From contig CP070800.1 in NCBI GenBank assembly GCA_020343555.1, positions 893,533 through 899,199 on the forward strand: a stretch of 5,667 bases of DNA, in the 5' to 3' direction. The position numbers were made by a program, and so were the translations under genes. The notes below the pieces were generated by a model. It ran no database searches. It was given only the letters and a program-made list of their open reading frames with translations, and had not been told where the DNA came from. The stretch comes from Dehalococcoidales bacterium (GTDB lineage: Bacteria > Chloroflexota > Dehalococcoidia > Dehalococcoidales > UBA2162). The number at the start of each line of letters is the position of its first letter. Within the stretch, counting starts at the first letter, position 1. This document shows positions 1 through 5,667 of this stretch, one piece after another.

Positions 1-1181
1 AATCCTTGAGTCGTATGATAAGGATGCCATGGATTTGCATCGTTTTCAGTAAATGTATAGAAAATGTGCGGGTTTACCCTGCCGGTTACCGCCATATCAT
101 TCAAACCGGGCCAGGTTCGACCTATATTTAGCGTCGCCAATCTTACCGCACGTCCAATGGAACTGTTAGCCCGCCAGCCATGCCCAAGGAAACCGATTCC
201 GGAATTCATATTTATTTCTTTTCCCATCGGACCTGAAACCACGATCATGAAAGAAAAAGAACCTGCCGAAGTCAAAACGTGAAGGTGGTCGAAATCCGGG
301 TCCAGGATTACTTCCATGGCGGTAATAATCACCGGCAGGTATTCAGGCCTTGCTCCTGCCATTACAGCATTAATGGCTATCTTTTCTACGGTAGCGTTGC
401 CTAACTTCGGTTTCATCTTGCCGATAACTTCAACCGGAGAACGTGTCGTTCCGGAAAGCATCCATTTAACATGTTCGGGCGTAGGTGGTACCAGGGGTAA
501 TCCGTCACTCCAACCTTTAGAAAGGTAATCCTGGAAGAATTCTTCGCAAACCATCGGGTAAGATTCTGAGATATAGGCAAAAGTGGCAGGACCGTCTTCA
601 TCACGTTCCGGTTGAGGTACGTCCGTCTCTTCCGGTGTCAATGGCGCAGTCAAAGCATCGATAAGATCATCGAAGACTGCTTCTACCAATGGTCTTATAG
701 TTTCAATTTCTCCCCGCATTTTATAAAACTCGGATGATTTTATTTGTCTATGACGAAAAGCAGGCATAGAATGATCACTGGCAGCAGAAACCGAATCATA
801 ATTAAAGGTATCACAGTTAATAAATACGCCCGGTTTGCCCATTCTTTCCAGCTTTACCGTACCGGCTACGCCGGTATACGTGCAAGAACCTCAGTCTCCA
901 ACTCCATATATAAACGTATCGATCTGAGAATCCCACTCGTTGGCGTCTTTATCATTTATCAGGTAATCACCTGATAGATAGATAGTCTTTGCAGTGGGAT
1001 ATTTACTCTTTAATAACTCCGCGAACACTGTATAAAATCTATCCATGCCATCTTTTCCATTTGAATATAGACCTACAGTTTTACCTGCCAGGTTATCGAC
1101 ACGCTGGGCAGGTGCATAAATTGGAGATGATTCGATTACGCCACGAGGATTACGTACTTCTATTTCTACTCGTTCACTCAC
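1..1181 (-). CDS. UGSC-motif selenoprotein, Sec at residue 97 (TGA 891-893), 3' end outside window
   Basis: Starting from GTG at 1179-1181, the frame is open for 96 codons, meets TGA at 891-893, then stays open to the window edge, giving at least 393 residues. The TGA falls exactly at the first position of a U-G-S-C motif (residues 97-100, within GVGD-U-GSCTYTG), the signature of the UGSC selenoprotein family known from marine metagenome surveys. Sec97 and Cys100 form a U-x-x-C pair typical of thiol/selenol redox centres. Residues 1-180 look like one UGSC domain. From about residue 205 a second conserved module follows: GWSDGLPLVPPT (223-234), a G-N-A-T-V-E-K-I-A-I-N-A-V-M-A-G stretch (261-276), then GRAVRL (343-348) and a TENDANPWHP stretch (378-387). 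I see no signal peptide or obvious membrane helix, so it is probably cytoplasmic. A SECIS-like hairpin follows the TGA. The exact substrate and reaction are unknown. Confidence that the TGA is read as Sec is high; the alternative is a pseudogene or sequencing error. Confidence 0.9.
858..880 (-). promoter_or_regulatory. Bacterial SECIS-like hairpin
   Basis: Read on the minus strand, the RNA just after the TGA folds into a hairpin. A lower stem CGT (880-878) pairs with ACG (860-858). A two-base AT bulge (877-876) follows on the 5' side. The upper stem ACCGGC (875-870) pairs perfectly with GCCGGT (866-861) around a GUA apical loop (869-867). The loop begins 21 nt after the TGA, within the 16-37 nt spacing described for bacterial SECIS elements. 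The loop starts with G followed by U, and the U-containing bulge below the upper stem recalls the features SelB recognises in the E. coli fdhF element. The hairpin lies inside the coding sequence, as is normal in bacteria, and encodes residues of the TYTGVAGT stretch. SelB binding here is inferred, not shown. Confidence 0.8.
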
Positions 1182-1187
1182 TTTTAA

Positions 1188-1191
1188 CCTC
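1188..1191 (-). promoter_or_regulatory. Shine-Dalgarno GAGG that sets the GTG start of the selenoprotein
   Basis: GAGG on the minus strand lies 6 nt before the GTG at 1181-1179. It supports this non-ATG start and a protein beginning MSERVEIEV. No ATG in this frame nearby has a comparable site. Confidence 0.7.
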
Positions 1192-1203
1192 GATTTTTTC
1201 TTG

Positions 1204-1212
1204 AGTATATCA
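1204..1212 (-). promoter_or_regulatory. Extended -10 promoter candidate for the selenoprotein gene
   Basis: The minus strand reads TGATATACT, an extended -10 (TG, one base, TATACT; the TATACT occupies 1209-1204). No good -35 box is visible at the 16-18 bp spacing, which extended -10 promoters tolerate. Transcription would begin near 1197, giving a leader of about 16 nt that still contains the GAGG site. This is a motif match only. Confidence 0.45.
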
Positions 1213-1239
1213 CTAATTGTGAGGAAATGTGCTAATCAG

Positions 1240-1325
1240 TTCATGTGCATTATGTTAGAATGGCTTATACTACCGAAACATAACTTGAACCAGCCACAAG
1301 AGGAATCGAGCTGTTTTCATGTGCA
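1240..1325. repeat. 10-bp direct repeat TTCATGTGCA, two copies
   Basis: TTCATGTGCA occurs at 1240-1249 and again at 1316-1325 on the plus strand, 76 bp apart start to start, close to seven helical turns. Both copies are in the non-coding region between the divergent genes, so they are candidate half-sites for a shared regulator. Two copies of a 10-mer in 250 bp is more than expected by chance but is weak evidence on its own. Confidence 0.4.
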
Positions 1326-1348
1326 ATCGTAACGATAATAACTTATCG
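1326..1348. promoter_or_regulatory. Nested palindromes, candidate operator
   Basis: Two overlapping inverted repeats sit directly beside the second TTCATGTGCA copy. ATCGT-A-ACGAT spans 1326-1336, and CGATAA (1333-1338) pairs with TTATCG (1343-1348) around TAAC. The cluster of ATCG/CGAT half-sites lies about 55 bp upstream of the SDR -10 candidate, a position suited to an activator or a repressor. There is no U-run, so a terminator is unlikely. No regulator gene is present in the window. Confidence 0.4.
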
Positions 1349-1401
1349 ACATCTCTTTCTCATTTATCCCTTACTATTTTCAGTTTAAGAATCTAGTGAC
1401 A

Positions 1402-1407
1402 TATAAT
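1402..1407 (+). promoter_or_regulatory. -10 box TATAAT for the SDR gene
   Basis: A perfect TATAAT lies 24 bp before the ATG at 1432. A poor -35 candidate, TTCAGT at 1379-1384, sits 17 bp upstream of it. A start near 1413-1414 would give a leader of about 18 nt that includes the Shine-Dalgarno site. It would also leave the upstream in-frame GTG at 1396 outside the transcript. Confidence 0.45.
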
Positions 1408-1417
1408 ACTCTAATTA

Positions 1418-1424
1418 AAGGAGA
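1418..1424 (+). promoter_or_regulatory. Shine-Dalgarno AAGGAGA that decides the SDR start
   Basis: The AAGGAGA site has its GGAG core ending 8 nt before the ATG at 1432. The longer in-frame option, GTG at 1396, has no such site and would prepend 12 residues (beginning MTYNTLIKG) ahead of the usual short SDR N-terminus. The ATG is therefore chosen. Confidence 0.8.
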
Positions 1425-1431
1425 ACTAACT

Positions 1432-2235
1432 ATGAGTCTGCCAGATTTATCATTGAGTGGAAAGGTAGCTCTCGTTATCGGAGCCGGAAGTATAAGAGGT
1501 ATAGGAAGAGAAATAGCTGTAACCTTTGCTGAAGCCGGTGCTGACGTAGCAATTTCCGGTTTCAGTGCCAAATCTTCAAGCAGTGATCTGGATGGCACCG
1601 CAGATGCAATCACCAAGCTAGGACGCCGTACTTTGGCTAAGCGAACTGATGCTACCAAAGAGAGTGAAGTAAACACTCTTATAGACGCAGTAGTAAAAGA
1701 ATTTGGTACTATCGATATTCTGGTAAACAATGCCGGTGCATCTGCCCATGAAACGCTTCTGGAAACAACCGAAGAATTGTGGGACAAGGCGATGAATCTC
1801 AATTTGAAAAGTGCCTATTTAGGCTGCCGAAGTGCCGCGAAAATAATGACAGAAAAGAATGCCGGGAATATTATCAATATGGCATCGATCGGAGGACTCA
1901 AGACTGGCAGTGCCTGCGTATACGGTATTGCGAAAGCTGGTGTAATTACATTGACTGAGTGGTTAGCCAACGAACTGGCTCCCTATAATATCAGGGTAAA
2001 CAGTCTCGCCCCCGGACCTATCGATACCGATATCGGCTTAAACAGAATCGGACGTCCACCCTGGGAAGTAGCCAATGGTACTTATGAACAAATGATCCAG
2101 AAACGTGAAACTCCCCTGGGCGGGTTAGGAAAAACAAGTGATGTGGCGCATGCAGCGTTATTCCTGGCATCAAACGCTTCCCGTTTTATCACCGGGGAAA
2201 CAATGGTGATCGATGGTGGTATGGTCCTGATGTAG
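1432..2235 (+). CDS. Short-chain dehydrogenase/reductase (SDR family oxidoreductase)
   Basis: This 267-residue protein is the usual length of a classical SDR with a Rossmann fold, an NAD(P)-dependent alcohol/ketone or enoyl oxidoreductase. Visible motifs are a glycine-rich nucleotide loop (G17-A-G-S-I-R-G23-I-G25), D73 in the adenine-ring position, NNAG at 99-102, and the catalytic set N124, S152, Y164 and K168 (YGIAK). PGPIDTDIG (194-202) is followed by the substrate loop, and the C-terminus has GETMVIDGG. The nucleotide loop has two more residues than the common TGxxxGxG. The S152-Y164 spacing is 12, where FabG has 13. No acidic residue is evident at the end of beta-2 (VAISGFSAK), so NADPH may be preferred; this is tentative. 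The gene is divergent from the selenoprotein gene across 250 bp and convergent with the PPOX-like gene. FabG is an alternative, but no fatty acid genes are nearby. Substrate unknown. Confidence 0.93.
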   Translation: MSLPDLSLSGKVALVIGAGSIRGIGREIAVTFAEAGADVAISGFSAKSSSSDLDGTADAITKLGRRTLAKRTDATKESEVNTLIDAVVKEFGTIDILVNNAGASAHETLLETTEELWDKAMNLNLKSAYLGCRSAAKIMTEKNAGNIINMASIGGLKTGSACVYGIAKAGVITLTEWLANELAPYNIRVNSLAPGPIDTDIGLNRIGRPPWEVANGTYEQMIQKRETPLGGLGKTSDVAHAALFLASNASRFITGETMVIDGGMVLM

Positions 2236-2283
2236 GAAACAGCCAGAGGTAAATCTGGTGTCTGGTGTCCTATTATTGAATAA

Positions 2284-2337
2284 CGAAAAGGTGTGGTAAT
2301 CATTGGATTTCTTGCCAAACATTGCCACACCTTTTTG
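2284..2337. terminator. Bidirectional rho-independent terminator hairpin
   Basis: AAAAGGTGTGG (2286-2296) pairs perfectly with CCACACCTTTT (2325-2335). The stem extends inward through TAAT (2297-2300) with ATTG (2321-2324), which includes one G-U pair, and outward by two pairs to 2284/2337. Inside the loop, TTGG (2303-2306) can pair with CCAA (2315-2318). T-rich ends occur on both strands (CTTTTTGG then TTTT on plus; CCTTTTCG then TT on minus). The hairpin lies between the convergent SDR and PPOX-like genes, so it can end both transcripts. Confidence 0.85.
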
Positions 2338-2353
2338 GTTTTACCGGTTACGA

Positions 2354-2767
2354 TTATAGATCTATGTATTCTTTTGGATCGAAGTTCTTATCCCTGGTCC
2401 AGACGGTCGCTCTGCCTTTAAGACGGTAGAGCGCCACAACGTCGATGCCGTGTTCTTCGACCGTAGGTTTCATGAACGGACGGTCTTCGACCATTTTCTC
2501 TTTTGCATCAACATCATTTATAATCTCTGCCGCACCGCTGACTCTAACTTGAATCCCTCCCTTTAAATCGTTGAAACATAACTCCATCTTTGGATTATCA
2601 ACCACCTGCTGGTGAATATCTTTAATCGTCCAGGTCTGGATAATGATACCGTTTTCATCGGCTTTCGGTATTCCCATGGCACGAACCCGTGGCTGGTTTC
2701 CTTCGACAGTTGCCATCCAAGCAATAGGATTTGCTTTAATGATTTCGAATATTTCTTCTTTTGTCAT
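2354..2767 (-). CDS. Pyridoxamine 5'-phosphate oxidase-like FMN-binding protein
   Basis: This 137-residue protein is a single split-barrel flavin-binding domain of the PPOX-like superfamily. Typical elements are a first strand with AWMATVEGNQPRVRAMG (16-32), the IIIQTWTIKDIHQQVVDNPKMEL segment (41-63, where flavin phosphate contacts usually fall), a CFND turn (64-67) and VRVSGAAEI (74-82). The C-terminal RATVWTRDKNFDPKEYIDL tail is characteristic of a PPOX-like subgroup common in anaerobes. Such proteins bind FMN, or sometimes F420 or heme, and most lack a proven reaction; this one is too short and divergent to call true PdxH. ATG at 2767 follows a very strong GGGGAGGAG site (2774-2782). It is the last gene of the minus-strand operon, 57 bp after the nitroreductase and just before the terminator. 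It probably acts as a cytoplasmic flavin reductase-type partner; that role is inferred. Confidence 0.88.
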   Translation of the reverse strand: MTKEEIFEIIKANPIAWMATVEGNQPRVRAMGIPKADENGIIIQTWTIKDIHQQVVDNPKMELCFNDLKGGIQVRVSGAAEIINDVDAKEKMVEDRPFMKPTVEEHGIDVVALYRLKGRATVWTRDKNFDPKEYIDL

Positions 2768-2824
2768 TTACTTCTCCTCCCCAATATTGATTCAATCTGA
2801 TGAATTACCTTTGAACGCAGGTCG

Positions 2825-3397
2825 TTAACCGATGATTATGTCATCCAGTTCACGCTTAGGTACATGGTGTGCACCTTCTTCATCGTGCCAGTAACTGGTT
2901 TTCCCGTCGGATCCCACTTTTTCAATTATTATCTTCTCGTCAGGCTTTCCCAGAGATAATACATAAAGAATCTCATAGCGTACCGGTATATCCAGAGCTG
3001 GCCTCAAGTCATCTCTCTTCACCGACCAATGCATGCACCCGCCCAGACCTTTTTCTCTCGCACCAAGCATTATACTCTGAGTTGCTAATCCGGCGTCTAC
3101 TTCACAAAACCTGTTATTCACCTTGGTATCGGCAAGCATAATAATATAGGCTGAAGGTCGTTCACCTTCAGCAGGTCCCGGCCAGTCTGCTATTTGCCCT
3201 GCCCAGCCAAGAGTTGGGAATATCAGGTCATTCTTCCGTGACTCATTAGACAGCATATATCGTAGAGGTTGAAGATTGCTCCCCGAAGCAGTAAACCTTG
3301 TCAGATCAACCAGTTCACGTAAGACTTCGAGATCAATACTGACCTCCTGTTTGAATCTCCTGCAGGTTCTGTTTTCGATTATCAGATCTCTTATCAT
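2825..3397 (-). CDS. Nitroreductase family FMN oxidoreductase
   Basis: This 190-residue protein has the nitroreductase fold. N-terminal NRTCRRF (9-15) provides the arginines that usually hold the FMN phosphate, SGSNLQPLRY (38-47) is the second flavin-binding segment, and KGLGGCMHWSVKRDD (116-130) with LYVLSLGKPDE (144-154) forms the third. The DWPGPAEGERPSAYI insert (71-85) and the C-terminal YWHDEEGAHHVPKRELDDIII segment identify a subgroup I know mainly from anaerobic bacteria. Family members reduce nitroaromatics, quinones, enones or other electrophiles with NAD(P)H, or dehalogenate or dehydrogenate special substrates. The physiological substrate here cannot be read from sequence. ATG at 3397 follows GAGGAG (3405-3410) at 7 nt. 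It lies 77 bp downstream of the FAH-family gene and 57 bp upstream of the PPOX-like gene on the same strand, with no terminator in either gap. Confidence 0.92.
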   Translation of the reverse strand: MIRDLIIENRTCRRFKQEVSIDLEVLRELVDLTRFTASGSNLQPLRYMLSNESRKNDLIFPTLGWAGQIADWPGPAEGERPSAYIIMLADTKVNNRFCEVDAGLATQSIMLGAREKGLGGCMHWSVKRDDLRPALDIPVRYEILYVLSLGKPDEKIIIEKVGSDGKTSYWHDEEGAHHVPKRELDDIIIG

Positions 3398-3474
3398 TCC
3401 GAATCTCCTCTTATTAAAAGCGGCGGTTTACCTATTATCCTGAATCGAATTTTTTACACACTTATATACTTACC

Positions 3475-4404
3475 TTAACTATTTGCATATTTACCCGTCA
3501 GTTGCGGAGTGAATCCTTCAAGACCTTTCTGTTGCCGTTCGAACCTGGTTTCCCTCGCCCATGTTCGTTTCAGGTCATCCCTTACTTTGAAATTCAACCT
3601 ACCCAATCCCTCTATCTCCATTTCTATCGAGTCGCCGTCCTGGAATGGATTAAGTCCACCGTGATTGGTACCGGTAGCCACAATATCTCCTGGCTCCAGG
3701 GTATGAATCGAGGAAATCCACTCTATACATTCCGGAATTTTGTTTGCCATATCGGATGTATTGAAATCCTGCATCAAAATCCCGTTATTCCATAATTTCA
3801 CAGCAAGGTTGTGAGGATCGGAAATCTCATCTGCGGTGACTATACAGGGACCGATTGGAGCAAAGGTATCCCGTGATTTCATCTGGTAGAACACATTTAT
3901 GGGTGATGGCAAACCCCTGGCTGATCCGTCAATAAAATTAATATAGCCAAAGACATAATTCATGGCATCCGCGGCTTTCACGTGGGATGCACGTTTGCCT
4001 ATAACTACCCCTAACTCCGCTTCACCCTCGAAAATCGTGGCTGGTACGTCAGGTAGAATCATGGTGTCGCCATTACCTATGATACTGCCGGGAGATTTCT
4101 GGAAGGCATTAAATGGTGGTTTTTCTGTTAAAGTCCCGTTCTCCATGTAGTTGACGGCCATACAATCAATATTTGCAGGTCGCGGTAAGGGAGATCTGAT
4201 TGATACCTGGTTGACCGATACCCCCGGGCTACTATCTATAATCCGTTGTAATTCTTCCCGATAATTTGCGTAACTTTCAATGAGTTTGCTTATCAACGTG
4301 TTGGGATCAGCGTGCGGGATTGCTTGAGCAAAATCAGATAAGTCAATGACGTTATCTTCCTTGAGTGCACCTAACCTGTAATTGTCGAAAAAAAGCAGCT
4401 TCAT
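3475..4404 (-). CDS. Fumarylacetoacetate hydrolase (FAH) family protein
   Basis: This 309-residue protein has a variable N-terminal region (about 1-75) followed by an FAH catalytic domain. The divalent-metal site is intact: E128 and E130 in FEGEAELGVVIGKRA, D159 in INFIDGSARG, and K176 in MKSRDTFAPIGP. VATGTNHGG (242-250) matches the TGT loop. Family members cleave C-C bonds, decarboxylate oxaloacetate-like acids, or hydrate or isomerise 2-oxo-enoates, often in aromatic catabolism. Residues 84-89 (VNYMEN) align with the usual NYxDH motif but have Asn89 in place of His, and the Glu three residues on is Leu92. The His-Glu dyad of FAHD1-type enzymes therefore appears absent. About 35 extra residues (275-309, ending PQLTGKYANS) extend past the usual C-terminus. 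ATG at 4404 follows GGAGG (4409-4413). The gene lies 33 bp after the ligase and is co-oriented with it, pointing to co-transcription. Confidence 0.92.
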   Translation of the reverse strand: MKLLFFDNYRLGALKEDNVIDLSDFAQAIPHADPNTLISKLIESYANYREELQRIIDSSPGVSVNQVSIRSPLPRPANIDCMAVNYMENGTLTEKPPFNAFQKSPGSIIGNGDTMILPDVPATIFEGEAELGVVIGKRASHVKAADAMNYVFGYINFIDGSARGLPSPINVFYQMKSRDTFAPIGPCIVTADEISDPHNLAVKLWNNGILMQDFNTSDMANKIPECIEWISSIHTLEPGDIVATGTNHGGLNPFQDGDSIEMEIEGLGRLNFKVRDDLKRTWARETRFERQQKGLEGFTPQLTGKYANS

Positions 4405-4437
4405 AATTCCTCCAGTATATTCATATTTTACGACCTC

Positions 4438-5667
4438 TCATCCAGTTTTTTTATCCTCGGAATTCTCCATTCGTTTCCTATAATCTTCTCTTAATGCTTG
4501 TTTATCAGCTTTGCCGATCGCGGTCAGCGGAATCACATCGATAATTTCTATTCTCTCCGGTAATTGAAGTACCGATGCTCCCTGGCTTCTCAAGTATGTA
4601 ATAATATCTTCAAACGCAGGGGTAGTTTTTCCACTGGGTTGAATATACGCACAGACCCTTTCTCCCATTTCTTCATCCGGAATACCTATCACCGCAACAT
4701 CAACGATATCCGGGTGTGTAATGATCATGGCTTCGATCTCACCTGGACTGATATTCTCACCACCTCTAATGATAATGTCTTTCTTTCTACCGGTTATTCT
4801 GACAACTCCATCATCATCTATTATGGCCAGGTCACCGGTGATAAAAAATCCATCACTGGTAAAGGCGCGTTTGTTCTCCTCCGGGTTGTTAAGGTAGCCT
4901 GAAAAAACTCCCGGTCCTCTCACTATCAGTTCGCCTTCTATTCCCCGTGGGAGTTCCCGACCGCGAGCATCCACGACTTTAAACTCATCATACGGGCAGC
5001 ATGGTTTACCTATCGTGTTAAATATTGTGGCGTCGTTATCATCCGGTCTCGTCGTACAGGTAGCACCTTCCGACATCCCGAATGCGCTGACATATACTCT
5101 GCCGATTTTCTCATGAACGGCCTGTATAACATCGGTTGTAGTTTTGGCACCGCCTGTATAAAGTGCTTTCAGAGAGAATGTGTCATACTGGTTGATATCG
5201 GGATAATTGACCAGTCTTTGTAACAATGTCGGTACAAGCGGGGCGCAGGTTACCTTTTCCCGCTGAACTGTTTCATAGAAATCAACCGGCCTGGTCGAAT
5301 CAAGAAAGACAATTTTGCCAAAACTATAGATAGTACTTGTCATTGTCGCAAGACCCAGGTTATGTTCGAGTGGTACTGTAATCAGACAAATATCATCGGT
5401 ATCTTGTTTACGCGCTTCTGCTTTATACCGTGCTTCGCAGACAGCACTGTTATGAGTTCGAGGTACAACTTTAGGCAAGCCGGTAGTACCTCCGGTAGGT
5501 AAAACAAATGCGATATCATTCGCCCCCGGTTTTTGTCGAGATAATTCTCTCAACATCTGTTCGCCCGGATCCGTATTTGAAATTAGATCTTCAAGATTAA
5601 TGTACTGCCCATTTTCGGTACTTCTCACTGTAATAATATGTTTCAGTTCGGGATTTTCTTTCACTAC
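4438..5667 (-). CDS. AMP-dependent acid-CoA ligase, aryl-AMP ligase-like; 5' end outside window
   Basis: About 410 C-terminal residues of an ANL-superfamily adenylating enzyme are visible; the frame is open at the window edge and roughly the first 130 residues are missing. The GTG at 5664 is internal. Motifs in order are the P-loop TGGTTGLPK (5470-5496) followed by VVPRTHN, an aromatic-binding region around VPLEHNLG, the GMSEG adenine motif (5065-5079), TGD, GRKKDIIIRGGENISPGEIE (hinge and A8), and PLTAIGK with the catalytic lysine codon at 4510-4512. The TGGTTG-PK plus PRTHN pattern resembles 2,3-dihydroxybenzoate-AMP ligases (EntE/DhbE) more than fatty acyl-CoA ligases. No carrier protein or NRPS gene is nearby, so acid-CoA ligation is the likelier outcome; the substrate is probably an aryl or cyclic carboxylate, which is inference. 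It is the first visible gene of the four-gene operon, whose promoter lies outside the window. Its TGA stop is 33 bp before the FAH-family start. Confidence 0.93.
   Translation of the reverse strand, partial: VVKENPELKHIITVRSTENGQYINLEDLISNTDPGEQMLRELSRQKPGANDIAFVLPTGGTTGLPKVVPRTHNSAVCEARYKAEARKQDTDDICLITVPLEHNLGLATMTSTIYSFGKIVFLDSTRPVDFYETVQREKVTCAPLVPTLLQRLVNYPDINQYDTFSLKALYTGGAKTTTDVIQAVHEKIGRVYVSAFGMSEGATCTTRPDDNDATIFNTIGKPCCPYDEFKVVDARGRELPRGIEGELIVRGPGVFSGYLNNPEENKRAFTSDGFFITGDLAIIDDDGVVRITGRKKDIIIRGGENISPGEIEAMIITHPDIVDVAVIGIPDEEMGERVCAYIQPSGKTTPAFEDIITYLRSQGASVLQLPERIEIIDVIPLTAIGKADKQALREDYRKRMENSEDKKTG

Larger units (their letters stand above)
1182..1431. other. Divergent intergenic regulatory region
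   Basis: This 250-bp stretch separates the selenoprotein gene (minus) from the SDR gene (plus). It is AT-rich and I see no convincing ORF, tRNA or structured RNA in it. Short-leader promoter candidates sit at both ends, with a direct repeat and nested palindromes between them, so a shared control region for the two genes is plausible. Confidence 0.6.

Noticed and set aside
413..604. Minus-strand open frame of 63 codons.
   Set aside because: It lies in another frame inside the selenoprotein gene's read-through coding sequence and shows no family features.
891..893. The TGA as a nonsense mutation or sequencing error making a pseudogene.
   Set aside because: It falls exactly on the Sec position of a known selenoprotein motif, is followed by a SECIS-like hairpin, and nearly 300 clean codons with conserved blocks follow it.
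744..974. Plus-strand open frame opposite the Sec codon region.
   Set aside because: It is antisense to the conserved selenoprotein, has no recognisable motif and no convincing ribosome binding site; it is a shadow frame.
1396..1431. Upstream GTG start for the SDR that would add 12 residues.
   Set aside because: It lacks a ribosome binding site and overlaps the TATAAT promoter candidate; the ATG at 1432 has a strong site and gives the usual SDR N-terminus.
2243..2267. Small hairpin CCAGA/TCTGG and a tandem TCTGGTG 7-mer after the SDR stop.
   Set aside because: Only five pairs, no U-run, and a much stronger terminator lies just downstream.
2782..2796. Overlapping small palindromes (CAATATTG and ATTGATTCAAT) between the nitroreductase and PPOX-like genes.
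   Set aside because: They are short, AT-rich and inside an operon gap; likely chance, and no promoter elements accompany them.
4405..4440. The ligase TGA (4438-4440) is in frame with the FAH-family ATG 11 codons later, so read-through would fuse the two proteins.
   Set aside because: No SECIS-like hairpin follows, there is no Sec-type motif, the ligase is complete at this point, and the FAH-family gene has its own GGAGG site. This stop also argues against a variant code in which TGA is a sense codon.

Overview
The window reads as a bacterial catabolic or accessory region with six protein-coding genes, two of them cut by the window edges. Base composition is balanced to slightly AT-rich, Shine-Dalgarno sequences are strong (GGAGG type) and spacing is compact. 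The gene families (a UGSC-motif selenoprotein, an anaerobe-type nitroreductase, a PPOX-like flavoprotein, an FAH-family hydrolase, an aryl/acyl-AMP ligase and an SDR) suggest an environmental, probably anaerobic or microaerophilic, selenium-using bacterium. Dehalococcoidia/SAR202-like Chloroflexota or a former deltaproteobacterium would fit. That assignment is inferred from remembered family distributions; no marker gene is present.

Layout. Positions 1-1181 (minus, 3' end outside the window) hold a selenoprotein gene whose Sec codon is an in-frame TGA at 891-893. A naive gene caller would stop there and miss about 297 further codons. The TGA falls exactly on the U of a UGSC motif, and a bacterial SECIS-like hairpin follows it. 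Positions 1182-1431 are a divergent regulatory region with a promoter candidate in each direction, a repeated 10-mer and nested palindromes. Positions 1432-2235 (plus) encode a short-chain dehydrogenase/reductase. A strong hairpin at 2284-2337 probably terminates transcription from both sides. Positions 2354-5667 (minus) hold a four-gene apparent operon, transcribed in the order AMP-dependent ligase (5' end outside the window), FAH-family hydrolase, nitroreductase, PPOX-like flavoprotein.

How they may work together (inference). The ligase could activate a carboxylic acid as adenylate and CoA thioester. The SDR, nitroreductase and PPOX-like protein could supply NAD(P)H- and flavin-dependent redox steps, and the FAH-family enzyme could perform a metal-dependent C-C cleavage, decarboxylation or hydration. 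The UGSC protein carries a U-x-x-C redox pair and faces this cluster across the regulatory region. Its reaction is unknown to me, and it is the most interesting object in the window.
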